A stretch of DNA of 64,000 nt, from positions 10,879,647 through 10,943,646 of the forward strand of contig CM045988.1 of assembly GCA_025175895.1 (NCBI GenBank), read 5' to 3'. Source of the DNA: Wurfbainia villosa (lineage: Eukaryota > Streptophyta > Magnoliopsida > Zingiberales > Zingiberaceae). Both the position numbers and the translations under genes were made by a program. Of the stretch, positions 54,266-64,000 are shown one piece after another; position 1 is the stretch's first letter, and each line of letters starts with the position of its first letter. The notes under the pieces are model-generated. The model was not told the origin of the DNA, did not search any database, and was given only the letters and a program-made list of their open reading frames with translations.

Positions 54266-55882
54266 CTAAGTTAAAGCACAAACATGTTTTGTACTGGCTC
54301 CCCCTAGACCGTTGAATCGGTTCGGTCTATCCACATAGTGGATTTGGTCCTTGGGAATCCAGTACGGGTTGGATCCTAGAGTTGAAATCAAAAGGTTCTT
54401 AGGGACCCATGCTTGGACATGTTTCCTATGTTGACTTACAATCGACATATACGACCTATTAGTCGTGTTTGAGTTAAACCCTAGTCCAACCTTGTTGTAC
54501 ACGGCCCTTTGAGATCCAAGTAGGAGGTCAAGTCCTTTGGATCCCGAAGTGAACCTTTCCAACGTGTTCCTAAGATCTTCGACTTGACTTTTCAAGAGTG
54601 AGTTCTCAACTTCGAGTTTTTCAACCCGAGTTGAGTCCTTCTCTTGAACTCGACTAGTCGAAGAGGTTAGGGAGACCTTGTGTTTGAAGAGTTTGACCTC
54701 CTCAACCAGGGTCTCGACCTTGGACTCGAATTTAACTAATTTCCTAGACAAGAACCTAACCGTATTTTGTAAAGTATTAAATAAAGTTCGACTTACTTTA
54801 AGGGTATCCGTGGCTTGACTTGAAGGTAGCTTCATAGTCCGAGTCATCCTCAGGTTCTGACTCAAGTTCAGGTTCGGTCTCCGTGTCTGACTCAATTGAT
54901 TTCTCCATGAAGACGTGGTCTTCGTCTTCTTCGGATGACGCTTCTTCCCATGTCGCGTTGAGGGCCTTCTTGTGCTTAGGTGCTTTGTGGTTGAGCTTGG
55001 GGCACTCGGACTTGATATGTCCAAACCTGTTACACTCATAACACCTAATATTAGAACTTTTAGGCTTACCTTGGTTGGGTCGAGTTGTGGTTCGCTTTCG
55101 TCCCTTGGCTATCCTTCGAGCTAGGTTCATTAGCTCGGCAATCAATTCCGGGTCAACTTCTTCTTCGGACTCGTCTTCCTCCTCGGTTGGTGGTGGCTTG
55201 CTTGCGATTTTCTTCTTCTTTGAACCTGCAAACAAGGCTATACCCCTCTCGGGTTCCGAGTTGGACTGCTCATGTAATTCAAAATCGGAAAAGAGTTCAT
55301 CTAATCTAAGTTTAGAGAGGTCCTTGGAGACCTTGTAAGCATCGACCATGGATGCCCATAAGGTAGTCCTCGGAAAAGAGTTTAGGACATACCTTATAAG
55401 GTCGCGGTTTTCGACCTTTTGCCCGATTGCATGTAGGTTGTTGACTATGTCTTGGACACGGGCATGGAGTTGCGTCGCGGACTCGTGTTCCTACATTTTT
55501 AAATTATATAATTTATTGAACAAAAGGTCGCGCTTACATACCTTGGCTTCATCGGTCCCTTCGTGTAGCTCCACTAGTTTTGTCCAAAGATCTTTTGCTC
55601 TTATGAAGGGGCCGACGCGATTTAGCTCCTCCTTGGATAGGCCGCATTGGAGGATTTGTGTTGCCTTGGCATTGGCTTCAACTTGTCGTTTTGTCGCAAT
55701 GGTCCATTGATCATAATCCAAGGAGTCACCCACTTCATTAATCGGAAGGGTGAATCCGTTTGATCACAATCCACATCTCTATTTGGGTTTTAGAAGCATT
55801 CCATCCGACCCTTCCAATAACGGAAGTCATCTCCGCGTTGTAAAACGGAGGTGACGGTGCTAAAAACCTCGAGATGGGCCAT
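54266..55882 (-). pseudogene. E gag, frameshifted
   Basis: Likely start ATG at 55882 (MAHLEVFSTV). A WKGRM core is seen, then frame breaks before GDSLDYDQWTIATKRQ (55733). LVELHEGTDEAKVCKRDL leads to a TAG at about 55488-55493, after which the same frame continues (EHESATQLHARVQDIVNNLHA) through DLSKLRLDELFSDFELHE. A zinc knuckle CYECNRFGHIKSEC lies near 55000-55045. Another frameshift near 54815 leads to a coiled-coil-like region and the conserved end VPKNLL...PYWIPKDQIHYV. Similar overall plan to the N/C and M gags, which supports common descent. At least two frameshifts and one stop. Confidence 0.85.
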
Positions 55883-56102
55883 TAGAACAAAAGACACAAG
55901 GAGACGACGAAGAAACTAGCAACGACAAAAACACAAAAACAAGTGCCAAGACTCGCGTCTTGGATTAGTAGTGCGGGAGAATACTTAACAAAGAGAAATA
56001 AATCCAAAAAAAAAGAAAAAAAACAGAATTAAAAGAAACAAAAAAAAATAAACCTGTAAAAATGGCTAGATTGGTGGTTTCACCAAATCTTAGCAACCCC
56101 CG

Positions 56103-56114
56103 GCTCTGATACCA
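56103..56114 (-). other. Primer-binding site of E
   Basis: GCTCTGATACCA (TGGTATCAGAGC on the minus strand), two bases from the 5' LTR. Confidence 0.9.
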
Positions 56115-56116
56115 AT

Positions 56117-57125
56117 TGTTGGATCGATGTTGTTCGCTAGAGGGGGGGTGAATAGCGAAAAGCCTTTTCTTTCAATCTGCTTCAAGACAAATATACGAGC
56201 GGAAATGTAAATGAAACAAAAAGAGACAAGTTTATTTTTACTGGTTCTGTAGCCTTCGCTACATTACCTAAGGCCCTAACGTCCTAGACTGCACGAGGCA
56301 ATTTCACTAAAACACTCCTCTTCGTTGGAGGTAGGAGTTTGACGATTACAAAAAAACTTCGAAGCAAAATGATAGAGAGACAAACCCTCTCTTCTATAAA
56401 AGTAAAATGCAACGATAGAAAAACCTCGAGTAAAAGAGTTGCAATATTGAAAACAATAACAAGGATTATACCAACAACTAAAAAGAAAGACCTTAAGCTA
56501 GGGTTGTTGGCAAGACGTTGTCGAGAGTCGCTTGAGAGTCGCAGCGCGGAAGCTTTTGAGCACTTAGAATTCTTGTAAAAACCCTAGGTTAGGACCTCCT
56601 TTTATAGCCTTTGAGCCCCTTTTCGAGAGGAACCCTAGCCAATCATATTTGAGATCACCAATCGAGTGGTAGCGTAATCACCGTGATGGGACGGCGATCG
56701 AGTCCTTCGCGATCGATGCCGGGCCGCAAGGCAATGTTAGCTTAAAGAAAACATTATTTCGACGATCGTCGACCGTCCGATCTCGACCTAGACCACCTAT
56801 GAGATGTCTTGGGTCGGATCTACGCTTAAGTCTTTCCCCGTAACGAGGATACAACCTTACTTACACTCGCACACACGATCTTACCTCGATACTTACGTGT
56901 TGCTTTTGCTTCCGGCCTTCCACTCAATTCCTTCGGCTCCCTCCGAAGTCACTTGAGTGTCGCCTGACCACCGCGGCTTCCTCCGGGTGTCGCTAGCCTT
57001 CAGCTCCAGCTATAGCAATTTTCTGCACACTCGATTCAGCTCGTGAGATAACAACATGAGCTTAACTTTGTATCGTTTGCTATAATCAAAACTCAGGTTC
57101 AACTTAGGTGCCTACTGCACCAACA
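56117..57125 (-). repeat. 5' LTR of E
   Basis: 1009 bp, about 110 bp shorter than the 3' LTR. Most of the loss is in the palindrome region (56650-56725), reduced to GATCGATG-type fragments, and around 56250-56300. TATA (sense) at 56599-56606. Otherwise very close to the 3' LTR. Confidence 0.9.
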
Positions 57126-57130
57126 ATCTG

Positions 57131-58372
57131 TGGGCCCCTTGATTGAGTAGAACTACTAAAACGTATGGCCATGCTCGAATGAGTCAATATGAGATATTGA
57201 GCTCATTTGTTTGAGTTAGTTTACTCAGGGATCAAGAAACACATAGATTGATCGAGGATGACACGGTCTATGCCTCATTGGTCAATCTGATATCAAGGAT
57301 AGAAGGACACCGTCATACATTATAGTAGTCACGGAAAGGTTAGTCGGATCTTGACTTATTTTGTAACTTGGGTAGCAATGATGTATTGTTAGATGCCGCT
57401 CATTGCTTGTGTATCTAAAAGAGTTTAGATCCACTGCCAACGTTATGAGAGCCTATAGGGTCACACACAAAGAGCATGATGATTAGAAGAATTAGTGCAT
57501 TCTAGTTTGACTAGAATAATTTGGGAATGAGCTTAAGTACAAAATGGTTTTTGGACTTTAAGCTTAATGAGAATTTTATCTTATTGATTTAATGAGATTA
57601 ATTCAATAAGCTAAGCTTAATTGATTTAATAAGATTAATTCAATATGTTACCTTATTGATTTAATGAGATTAATTCAATATGATAACATAAGCTTATTGA
57701 ATTAATAAGATTAATTCAACTTGCATGAATGCCACATAAGCATGCCACCTAAGCATGCCACATAAGCATGCCACATAAGCATGCCACCTAAGCTTTATGA
57801 GGTGGAAGGAGACAAAGGGTTTTGACCTTTGGATTTCCTCCACATGTGGCCAGCTTCCTTGTTTGATTATGTTTCAAAGCAATTGATTGCATTGAATGTG
57901 ATAAGAGGTGAAAGGTTTTTCAATCCTATAAAACACCCCATGGGGTGGCCGGCCAAATGGTTGAAGTTTGAGGCTTGGAGAGAGCTTGGTGGTGAGAGGC
58001 TTTGGTTGTGTGGCTTTTGTGAGTGTAGTAAGAAGAGTAGTCTTCTTCTTCCTTTCCCTTTTTCCCTACCTTTCTCTCCTTTAGGGACTTCTCTAGCAAG
58101 AAGTAAAGGAGAGCTCTTCTAGTTTCTTTTGTGAGACAAGAGCTTGCTCGTGTGGATACATATAGAGGCACGGACATTTAAACGTGCTAAAAGATCCAAC
58201 AAACCCAAGGAGAAGTGGGATTTCAAAAGGGCACGCAACAAAGGTAATATTCTCCTATAAGATAGGTTTTGAGAAATTTATTTTTGTACGAGGTTTTCTT
58301 TTGCAAGGATCACTTGGAAGGGATCCTATTTTTCCGTTGCGCATATGCTATTTTTCATAAGAGATCCCTACA
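57131..58372 (+). repeat. 5' LTR of F, portion after E
   Basis: Ends AAGAGATCCCTACA. Repeated GATTAATTCAATA/TTGATTTAAT inverted words at 57580-57715; a 13-bp tandem repeat at 57728-57795; TATA TATAAAAC at 57927-57934. The first five bases after E (57126-57130) are its right TSD. Confidence 0.85.
57728..57795. repeat. Tandem CATAAGCATGCCA-type repeat, about five copies
   Basis: 13-bp unit alternating CATAAGCATGCCA and CCTAAGCATGCCA, 130-200 bp upstream of the F TATA box. Confidence 0.85.
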
Positions 58373-58373
58373 G

Positions 58374-58386
58374 TGGTATCAGAGCC
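58374..58386 (+). other. Primer-binding site of F
   Basis: TGGTATCAGAGCC one base after the LTR end. Confidence 0.88.
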
Positions 58387-59600
58387 ACTTGCGAAAGATC
58401 GTATAAAAATATGTTTTCTCTATTTTATATGTGATATAGAAGTAGGATAAATTTTATTATGAGTTGATAATTGCATTAGCAATTTTTCAAACATAATAAA
58501 ATATCCGATGTCTTTTAAAAGTTAAAATTGACATGGTGCATGGTTATGGCCTAGTCCCAAAAAGTTTGTGAATGTGTGTGTTGTAATTCTTAATACGGCC
58601 TGCGTGTCGTGCCTTTCTCCTAAAATTCTTATTGTAAAATTAGTTTTAGACTCGAATGTAACTCGAGTATTTCTCCTTTTGTAATATACAAAATAAAGAT
58701 GGAGGGTCCATTGGAAGATGACGTTACAAGGAGGGAGTCAACAACACAAGACAACCAAAAGGAAGCACTTGGGAGAAGATGCTATCCCTAGGTTGACCAA
58801 TCAATCTTTTCATTGGCTTGAGAAGATTGTAGAATAAGGGTCATAACCATGACACGCTTAGTTTAATATGTATGTGATGCATGTTAATTTAGCTTATATG
58901 TGATGTATGCTAATATGTATGTGATGCATGTTTAAGTTTATTTCTTAATAAGTCAAAAACGATATGCCTACCAAAGTTTGGTACTCACTACTTCCTCGAT
59001 CATTTGTTGTTGGGTTTGCCAAAGCAAAGCAATGCATTTTATCTTGGAAGAGTGCGAGTGGACAATCGTGATGTCCTGCTATCAATCTTGGTTAAGACTT
59101 AATTAAGTTTTTCTTAATTAATTAAGAAAGTAGAGGCATATATTAGCTTTGAACATAAGTTTTAAAAATTAGTTTTGTGTGATTTCCGAACATCAGCTTT
59201 GTCTTAGAAAGTGGTCGTTGCTCCGATATCAAAGAAGGCCTTTGTGCCTCGCCACGGCCTGGAAGCTAGTTTAGGAATAAGCACTAAACTAATCTAAACT
59301 TAACCAAAGCTATTAAAGAGTTACATCAGATGTAATTGGCAAAAGATTGCCTACCTAATCATACTACGTCTTGGGCGATTAGCCAAAGCTAACTCAAGAC
59401 GAAGTATGATGTGGATCTTTATCCCATATAAATTTATAGCTAAATAGAAGCTAATGATGTAAGCAAAATGTGTTTGCCTACATCAATGATTAGCTCATAT
59501 CAAAGCTATGAGAATTTAGTGGGAGCCTCATTTAATTAAAGGCCTAATTAAATGACTTTGGTATGATACTTAATTTTGCATTTTGATGTTGTAGATCACC
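58387..59600 (+). other. Untranslated leader of F
   Basis: 1.2 kb, no coding frame. Repeated TATGTGATGCATG words at 58870-58930; the segment shared with E at 59195-59267. The TTGGA-CTCTC-TCCAA hairpins of H/B are not present. Confidence 0.65.
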
Positions 59601-59856
59601 ATGTCATCTAACACGACACACCCCCTCAACTTGCGATCTGTCCTTGAGAAAGACAAGCTCAATGGAGCTAACTTTCTAGACTGGTATAAGAACTTGAGGA
59701 TTATCCTCAAGCAAGAACGTAAACTGTATGTCCTAGAGCAGTCTATCCCTAAAACACCCGCCCCTGCGGCCACTCGTGCTGAAAAGGATGCTTATAAGAA
59801 GCATCAAGATGACGCATTAGATGTGTCATGTCTTATGCTTGCCACCATAAACTCTG
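59601..59856 (+). pseudogene. F gag, N-terminal part (interrupted by G)
   Basis: ATG at 59601: MSSNTTHPLNLRSVLEKDKL, then NGANFLDWYKNLRIILKQE and VSCLMLATINS, the Angela/Tork-type gag N-terminus. Open up to CTCTG (59852-59856), where solo LTR G is inserted. The frame resumes after the right CTCTG as EHQKQHENMDAYDM. Confidence 0.9.
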
Positions 59857-61690
59857 TGTTGGGAATTCCCGAGCCGCAAAAACCTCTTTTTGCGTTGCGG
59901 AAACCTCGGAAGCCCCGGCCACGGATCCGTGCGAAGTATAAAATTATAATTACATGTATGTGCTTACAGAAATCCTAGATCTACCTTAGATCTAAGAGGT
60001 TAGAACGTTACCCTCGTAGCGACGCCCTTCGCTTATCCCGCTCGTCCAAAAGTTCGTCGAAACTCGAGAGTGTCAAGTGCACACTCCTCTATGGTATCCA
60101 CACAAGCAATAGGTGGAGAAAACTCAACCTTGAGTGTGCTAGCACTCCTTGGTTGGTTCGGCCAAAGAGAGGGATGGGAGAGGGAGAGCTTGAGAGAAAA
60201 GGTTCCAAGGAAGAAGATGAAGTTGGAATTAACTCACCCAAATGAATTTCATCTAATGAAACCCCTAAAGTGGTCGGCCACTTCATGGAGGGGGGGTTAC
60301 ATGCATGCATGTAACTCCCATGACCCTTGGTCTCCCTCATGATGTGGCACCAATTGACCAAGTCAATGATGATGTGGAGCACCATCATTGGCCGGCCATG
60401 CCTAGTCATCATCATGACATGGCATTTGGTAAAGTCAAACTTGACCTTTCATCTTCCCTCTCAAGTCAAGTCAAACTTGACCTCTAATCTCCCATGGTTG
60501 ATCAAATCTAACCACTTGACTCAAGTCAATTTAATTTAATGAATCTCTATTCATTAATTTAAATTGATTTGATGAATCAAATCTCAATTAGACTCATTCA
60601 ATACTTGAATCAACTTGAGTCTAACTCAATTAGTCTAATTTGGATTACTCTTAATCCAATTTGGTTCATCCCATGAACCTAATCCTCATGGTTCATCATA
60701 TGAACCTAATCTCCATCTAATTGCTCTTATGTGTGTGACCCTATAGGTTCTTATAACGTTGGCAATGTCCCTAAACCGATTTAGGAACATAAGCAATGAG
60801 CGGTATCTAGCAACACATCATTGCTACCCAAGTTACAAGAATGTTGAGCTCCAACATCACCTTTGTGACTACTAATTGTGACTCTTACAATATGTGACAA
60901 TGTCCCTCTATCCTTGACATCTAGATTGACCAATCGAGGCATAGACCGTGTCATCCTCGGTACAATCTAAATCTTGATCTCCAAGTAGACTCACTCTAAT
61001 CAAATGAGCTCAATATCTCATATTGACTCATTTGGGCATGGCCATGCACTTCGTGGTCTCACTCTATCAAGAATATCGATGTCACCCCCGTCATATAGGA
61101 GGGATAGATCCCATCTACATCACTCACATCCCTCCGCATAATTCGTTACATACCCGATGTCGCTTTATAGTCCACCCATTTACGGGTGACGTTTGACGAA
61201 GCCAAAGTATGCAACTCCTTATGTAGGGAACCATGGTGACTTCAGGTCTAAGGACTAATAGTCATACTAATAGCCACATGAGAAAGTATATGACACTCCT
61301 ATAACGATCCATGATACTTTCTCATGGCGGGTCATTCAGTATACATTCTCCAATGCATACCCATGTGTCAACTTGATATCTCATATCCATGACTTGTGAG
61401 ATCAAGTCATCTTGTTGACCTACATGCTCGTCTCTACGCATTAACATTGTCCCTGAATGTTAATACTCGACTAGGAATGATTAAGAGTAGTGTTCTCTAT
61501 ATCATCTCATTATCGATTCAACCAATCGATTGATATAGATAAGAATCTACTACTCAAGGACATTATTATATTTAGTTATTTGGCACCAATACAAGTAAAT
61601 ATAATAACCATGCCTTTATAAATAGGAATATGATACAATAAAGTCCATACAACAATCATCATATGATTGGCTCTAGGGCTTTCACTAACA
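59857..61690 (-). mobile_element. G: solo LTR, Angela-like, inserted in F gag
   Basis: 1834 bp, TGTTGGGAATTCCCG...TTTCACTAACA on the plus strand, exact TSD CTCTG (59852-59856 and 61691-61695). Its right half aligns to the F LTR start and middle; its left end (sense 3' end) differs, so it is a related subfamily. No internal domain. Open frames inside it (for example 60070-60342) show no family likeness. Confidence 0.92.
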
Positions 61691-61695
61691 CTCTG

Positions 61696-62280
61696 AGCAT
61701 CAGAAGCAACATGAGAACATGGATGCCTATGATATGGTTGAACATTTGAAACAACTATATCAAGGACAAGATAGGCACAAGCGTTTTGAAGTGTCTAAGG
61801 CTCTTTTTGCATGCAAGATGCAAGAAGGAACACCTGTAGGAACTCACGTACTTAAAATGATAGGGTACGTTGAGAACCTTCAAAGACTAGGTTTTCCACT
61901 AAGCCAAGAATTGGCAACCGATGTTATCCTGCAATCATTGCCGGAAGCATATAATCAAATTCGTCATGAATTATAACATGAATGAAATTGATAAGCCTTT
62001 GCCTGAGATTCTTAGCATGTTAAGAACTGTTGAACCGAATCTCACGAAGAAAGTTAGTAACGTACTAATGGTCAAGAAGGGCAAAGGTAAGCGCAAAGGC
62101 AAGGGTAAGACCCAAGTCAAAGGCAAGGCCAATTCATCCACTTCAAAGGGTAAAGGTAAAGTACCTAAGGAAAGGGAATGTTTCCATTGCGGTGAGACTG
62201 GACACTGGAAGCGGAACTGCAAAGTCTACCTTGAGGAAGTAAAGAAGAAAAGAAGTGGGACTTCTGCCTCAGGTATACAC
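61696..62280 (+). pseudogene. F gag, C-terminal part
   Basis: Continues gag: MVEHLKQLYQGQDRHKRFEVSKALF...LPEAYNQ. A one-base insertion near 61957 moves the frame, and MNEIDKPLPEILSML follows. Then a basic Lys/Gly stretch and zinc knuckle CFHCGETGHWKRNC (complete C-x2-C-x4-H-x4-C) near 62180-62221. Confidence 0.88.
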
Positions 62281-64000
62281 GTTATAGAAGTTAATCTATC
62301 TATTTCTTCTACATGGGTATTAGATACCGGATGTGCATCTCACATTTGTACTAATGTGCGAAGAAATAGTAGACTAATGGCAAAGAAGTGGACCTACGTA
62401 GGCAATGGCACAAAAGTTCTTTATTGTATTTGTAGGAACATATTCTTTGTCTTTTCCCACTGGGCTTATCTTAGAACTAGAGGAGTGCTTTTATGTACCT
62501 GCATTAACGAAGAACATAATTTCTGTATCTTGTTTAGACAAGAAAAACTTTTCTTTTATAATAAAGGACAATTGTTGTTCCATTTATTTGAATAAAATGT
62601 TCTATTGTAATGCACCACTTATGAATGGTCTCTATGTTCTAGATTTAGAAAACCCAATTTATAACGTAAATACCAAACGGTTCAAATCGAATAATTTGAA
62701 CCAAACATATCTCTGGCACTGTCGCCTAGGTCACATAAATGAAAAATGGATATCCCAACTCCATAAAGATGGATTATTGGACTCATTTGATTTTGAATCA
62801 TATGAGGTATGCGAATCTTGTCTTTTAGGAAAGATGACTAAAACTCCAGTTAGTGGACATGGCGAGAGAGCGACGGACTTGTTAGGACTCATACATACTG
62901 ATGTATGTGGCCCTTTCAATGTCGAAGCCAGAGGAGGCTATAAGTACTTTATTACTTTCACTGATGATATGAGTAGATTTGGCTACTTATATTTGATGAG
63001 ACATAAGTCAGAATCCTTTGAAAAGTTCAAAGAATTCAAGAATGAAGTACAAAACCAACTTGGTAAGCGTATTAAGCAACTTCGATCAGATCGAGATGGT
63101 GAATACCTTAGTCAAGAGTTTCGTGATCACCTGGTTGAGTGTGGGATAATATCCCAACTCACTCCACCTGGAACACCATAATGGAATGGTGTATCTGAGA
63201 GGAGAAATCATACTCTATTAGATATGGTACGATCAATGACGAGCCAGACTGATCTACCTACTTCCTTTTGGGGTTTAGCTCTAGAGACAGCTACTTTCAC
63301 ACTTAATCACGTCCCATCAAAAGCCGTAGAAAAGACACCATATACGTTATGGACTGGGAAGAGTCCCAAAATGTCTTTTATAAAGATTTAGGGTTGTGAT
63401 GCTTATGTTAGACGTCAAGTCTCAGATAAACTAGGACCCAAATCAGATAAGTGTTATTTTGGAGGATATCCCAAGGAAACTAAGGGATATTACTTTTACA
63501 ATCCCACACTTGGCAAGGTGTTTGTTGCCAAAAATGTTGTCTTTCTAGAAAGAGAATTTATTTCTAGAAAAACTAGTGGGAGTAAAATTCATCTTGAAGA
63601 AATTCAAGATGAAGATAACACTAAGGCTTCGATGGAAAATGAACAGGCACCACAAATTGTTGTGGATGAGGAAATTGTTGCCCAAAGAGTTGTGGAGCAA
63701 ACACCTGTTCATGTAGACCAACCTCTTCGTAGATCTGATAGGATCCGTCGTCAACCCGAGAGATATTCTTTTCTCTTGACTGACAACGGTGAGGTATTGC
63801 TTGTCGATCTTGATGAGCCTACATCCTATCAAGAAGCTATGATGAGCCAGTTAGAAAAATGGCTAGAGGCCATGAGATCCGAAATGGAATCCATGTACAC
63901 TAACCAAGTATGGACATTGGTTGATCCACCTGAAAGGGTAAAACCCATTGGGTGTAAGTGGGTCTTTAAAGTAAAGACTGACATGGATGGTAATAAGCAT
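62281..64000 (+). pseudogene. F pol: protease, integrase and start of RT
   Basis: Protease VLDTGCASHIC (about 62317-62350). A frameshift near 62405-62420 follows, then one frame to the window end broken by TAA at 63179-63181 (after PPGTP, before WNGVSERR) and a TAG near 63388 (KI-stop-GCDAYV, where Trp is usual). Pre-integrase finger LWHCRLGH and CESCLLGK; integrase triad HTDVCGPF, LRSDRDGEYLS (Gly-Gly changed to Asp-Gly) and NGVSERRNHT all retained. The C-terminal GCDAYVRRQVSDKLGPKSDK and GGYPKETKGYYFYN follow. The linker RRSDRIRRQPERY leads into the first RT residues (KPIGCKWVFKVKTDMDG). RT catalytic motifs are outside the window. Confidence 0.9.

Larger units (their letters stand above)
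48539..57125 (-). mobile_element. Element E: Sirevirus-like copia, nearly complete
   Basis: LTRs 48539-49658 (3') and 56117-57125 (5'). The TSD is ATATG/ATCTG, one mismatch. Internal order on the minus strand: PBS, gag, roughly 580-bp spacer, protease-integrase, RT-RNase H, 3' noncoding, polypurine tract AAAAAGGGGGAGAT at the LTR. Pol keeps all catalytic residues and has one stop. It is the best candidate in the window for the helper of the gag-only families. Confidence 0.93.
47919..64000 (+). mobile_element. Element F: Angela/Tork-like copia, 5' LTR to start of RT
   Basis: LTR start TATTAGTTATAGCCC (47919, second base mutated from TG). The LTR is split by E, ends at 58372 and is followed by PBS and leader. 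Gag starts at 59601, is split by solo LTR G, and continues with nucleocapsid, protease, integrase and linker to the window end. The 3' LTR is outside. The LTR without E is about 1.87 kb, in the BARE-1/Angela range. Confidence 0.9.

Noticed and set aside
57831..58122. Possible host exon (97 codons) near the end of the F LTR
   Set aside because: Lies around and downstream of the LTR TATA box at 57927 and has no family likeness; part of the LTR transcript.
58374..58386. Possible tRNA-related sequence at the repeated TGGTATCAGAGC sites
   Set aside because: These are primer-binding sites complementary to a tRNA 3' end, placed directly after LTRs; no tRNA cloverleaf is present.
60070..60540. Open frames of 60-108 codons inside solo LTR G
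   Set aside because: No domain, overlapping frames on both strands, inside an LTR.

Overview
The window is plant nuclear DNA made almost entirely of LTR retrotransposons inserted into one another. I find no host gene, tRNA, rRNA or CRISPR array. The evidence is repeated tRNA-Met-type primer-binding sites (TGGTATCAGAGC), Ty1/copia gag-pol proteins with plant-type motifs, one Ty3/gypsy LTR and one gypsy fragment, TG...CA LTR ends and 5-bp target-site duplications (TSDs). This fits an angiosperm with a large repeat-rich genome. A monocot is plausible but cannot be shown from this window.

Letters used below: N, L, I, J, C, D, E, M are Sirevirus-like copia families, many of them gag-only. H, B, F, G are Angela/Tork-like copia families with LTRs of about 1.8-2.2 kb. 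K is gypsy.

Layout. 1-2333: 3' part of a Tekay/Del-like gypsy LTR with minisatellites. 2334-5594: gag-only element N (minus) with its LTR. 5595-6455: LTR fragment L1. 6456-8447 and 17746-18735: element I (minus), split by Angela-like element H (8448-17745, plus, both LTRs, decayed gag-pol). 18736-19421: truncated H-family LTR.

First nest: gypsy fragment K (19422-20350 and 43589-44034) is split by J (20351-43588, TSD GGATA). J's right LTR is split by B (25424-43004, minus, TSD GTCTA). B's integrase is split by the three-LTR element C (29587-37001, plus, TSD ATCAT), and B's right LTR by solo LTR D (40295-41423, TSD AGTCG).

Second nest: LTR L2 (44035-45232) is split by M (from 45233, plus, with an open gag). 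M is split by F (from 47919, plus, running off the window). F's 5' LTR is split by E (48539-57125, minus, a nearly intact pol with one stop) and F's gag by solo LTR G (59857-61690, TSD CTCTG).

How they may work together: C, N, J and M carry gag-like genes but no visible pol, so they probably depend on autonomous Sirevirus-like elements such as E for protease, integrase and reverse transcriptase. The most interesting signals are noncoding. (1) Four hairpins sharing one apical stem-loop lie in the leader of H, with pair-preserving changes in B. (2) CAGTCGACTG palindrome clusters lie upstream of the TATA box in several LTR families. (3) A segment of about 70 bp is shared by the E gag-pol spacer and the F leader. 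(4) C is a three-LTR tandem element that behaves as one insertion.
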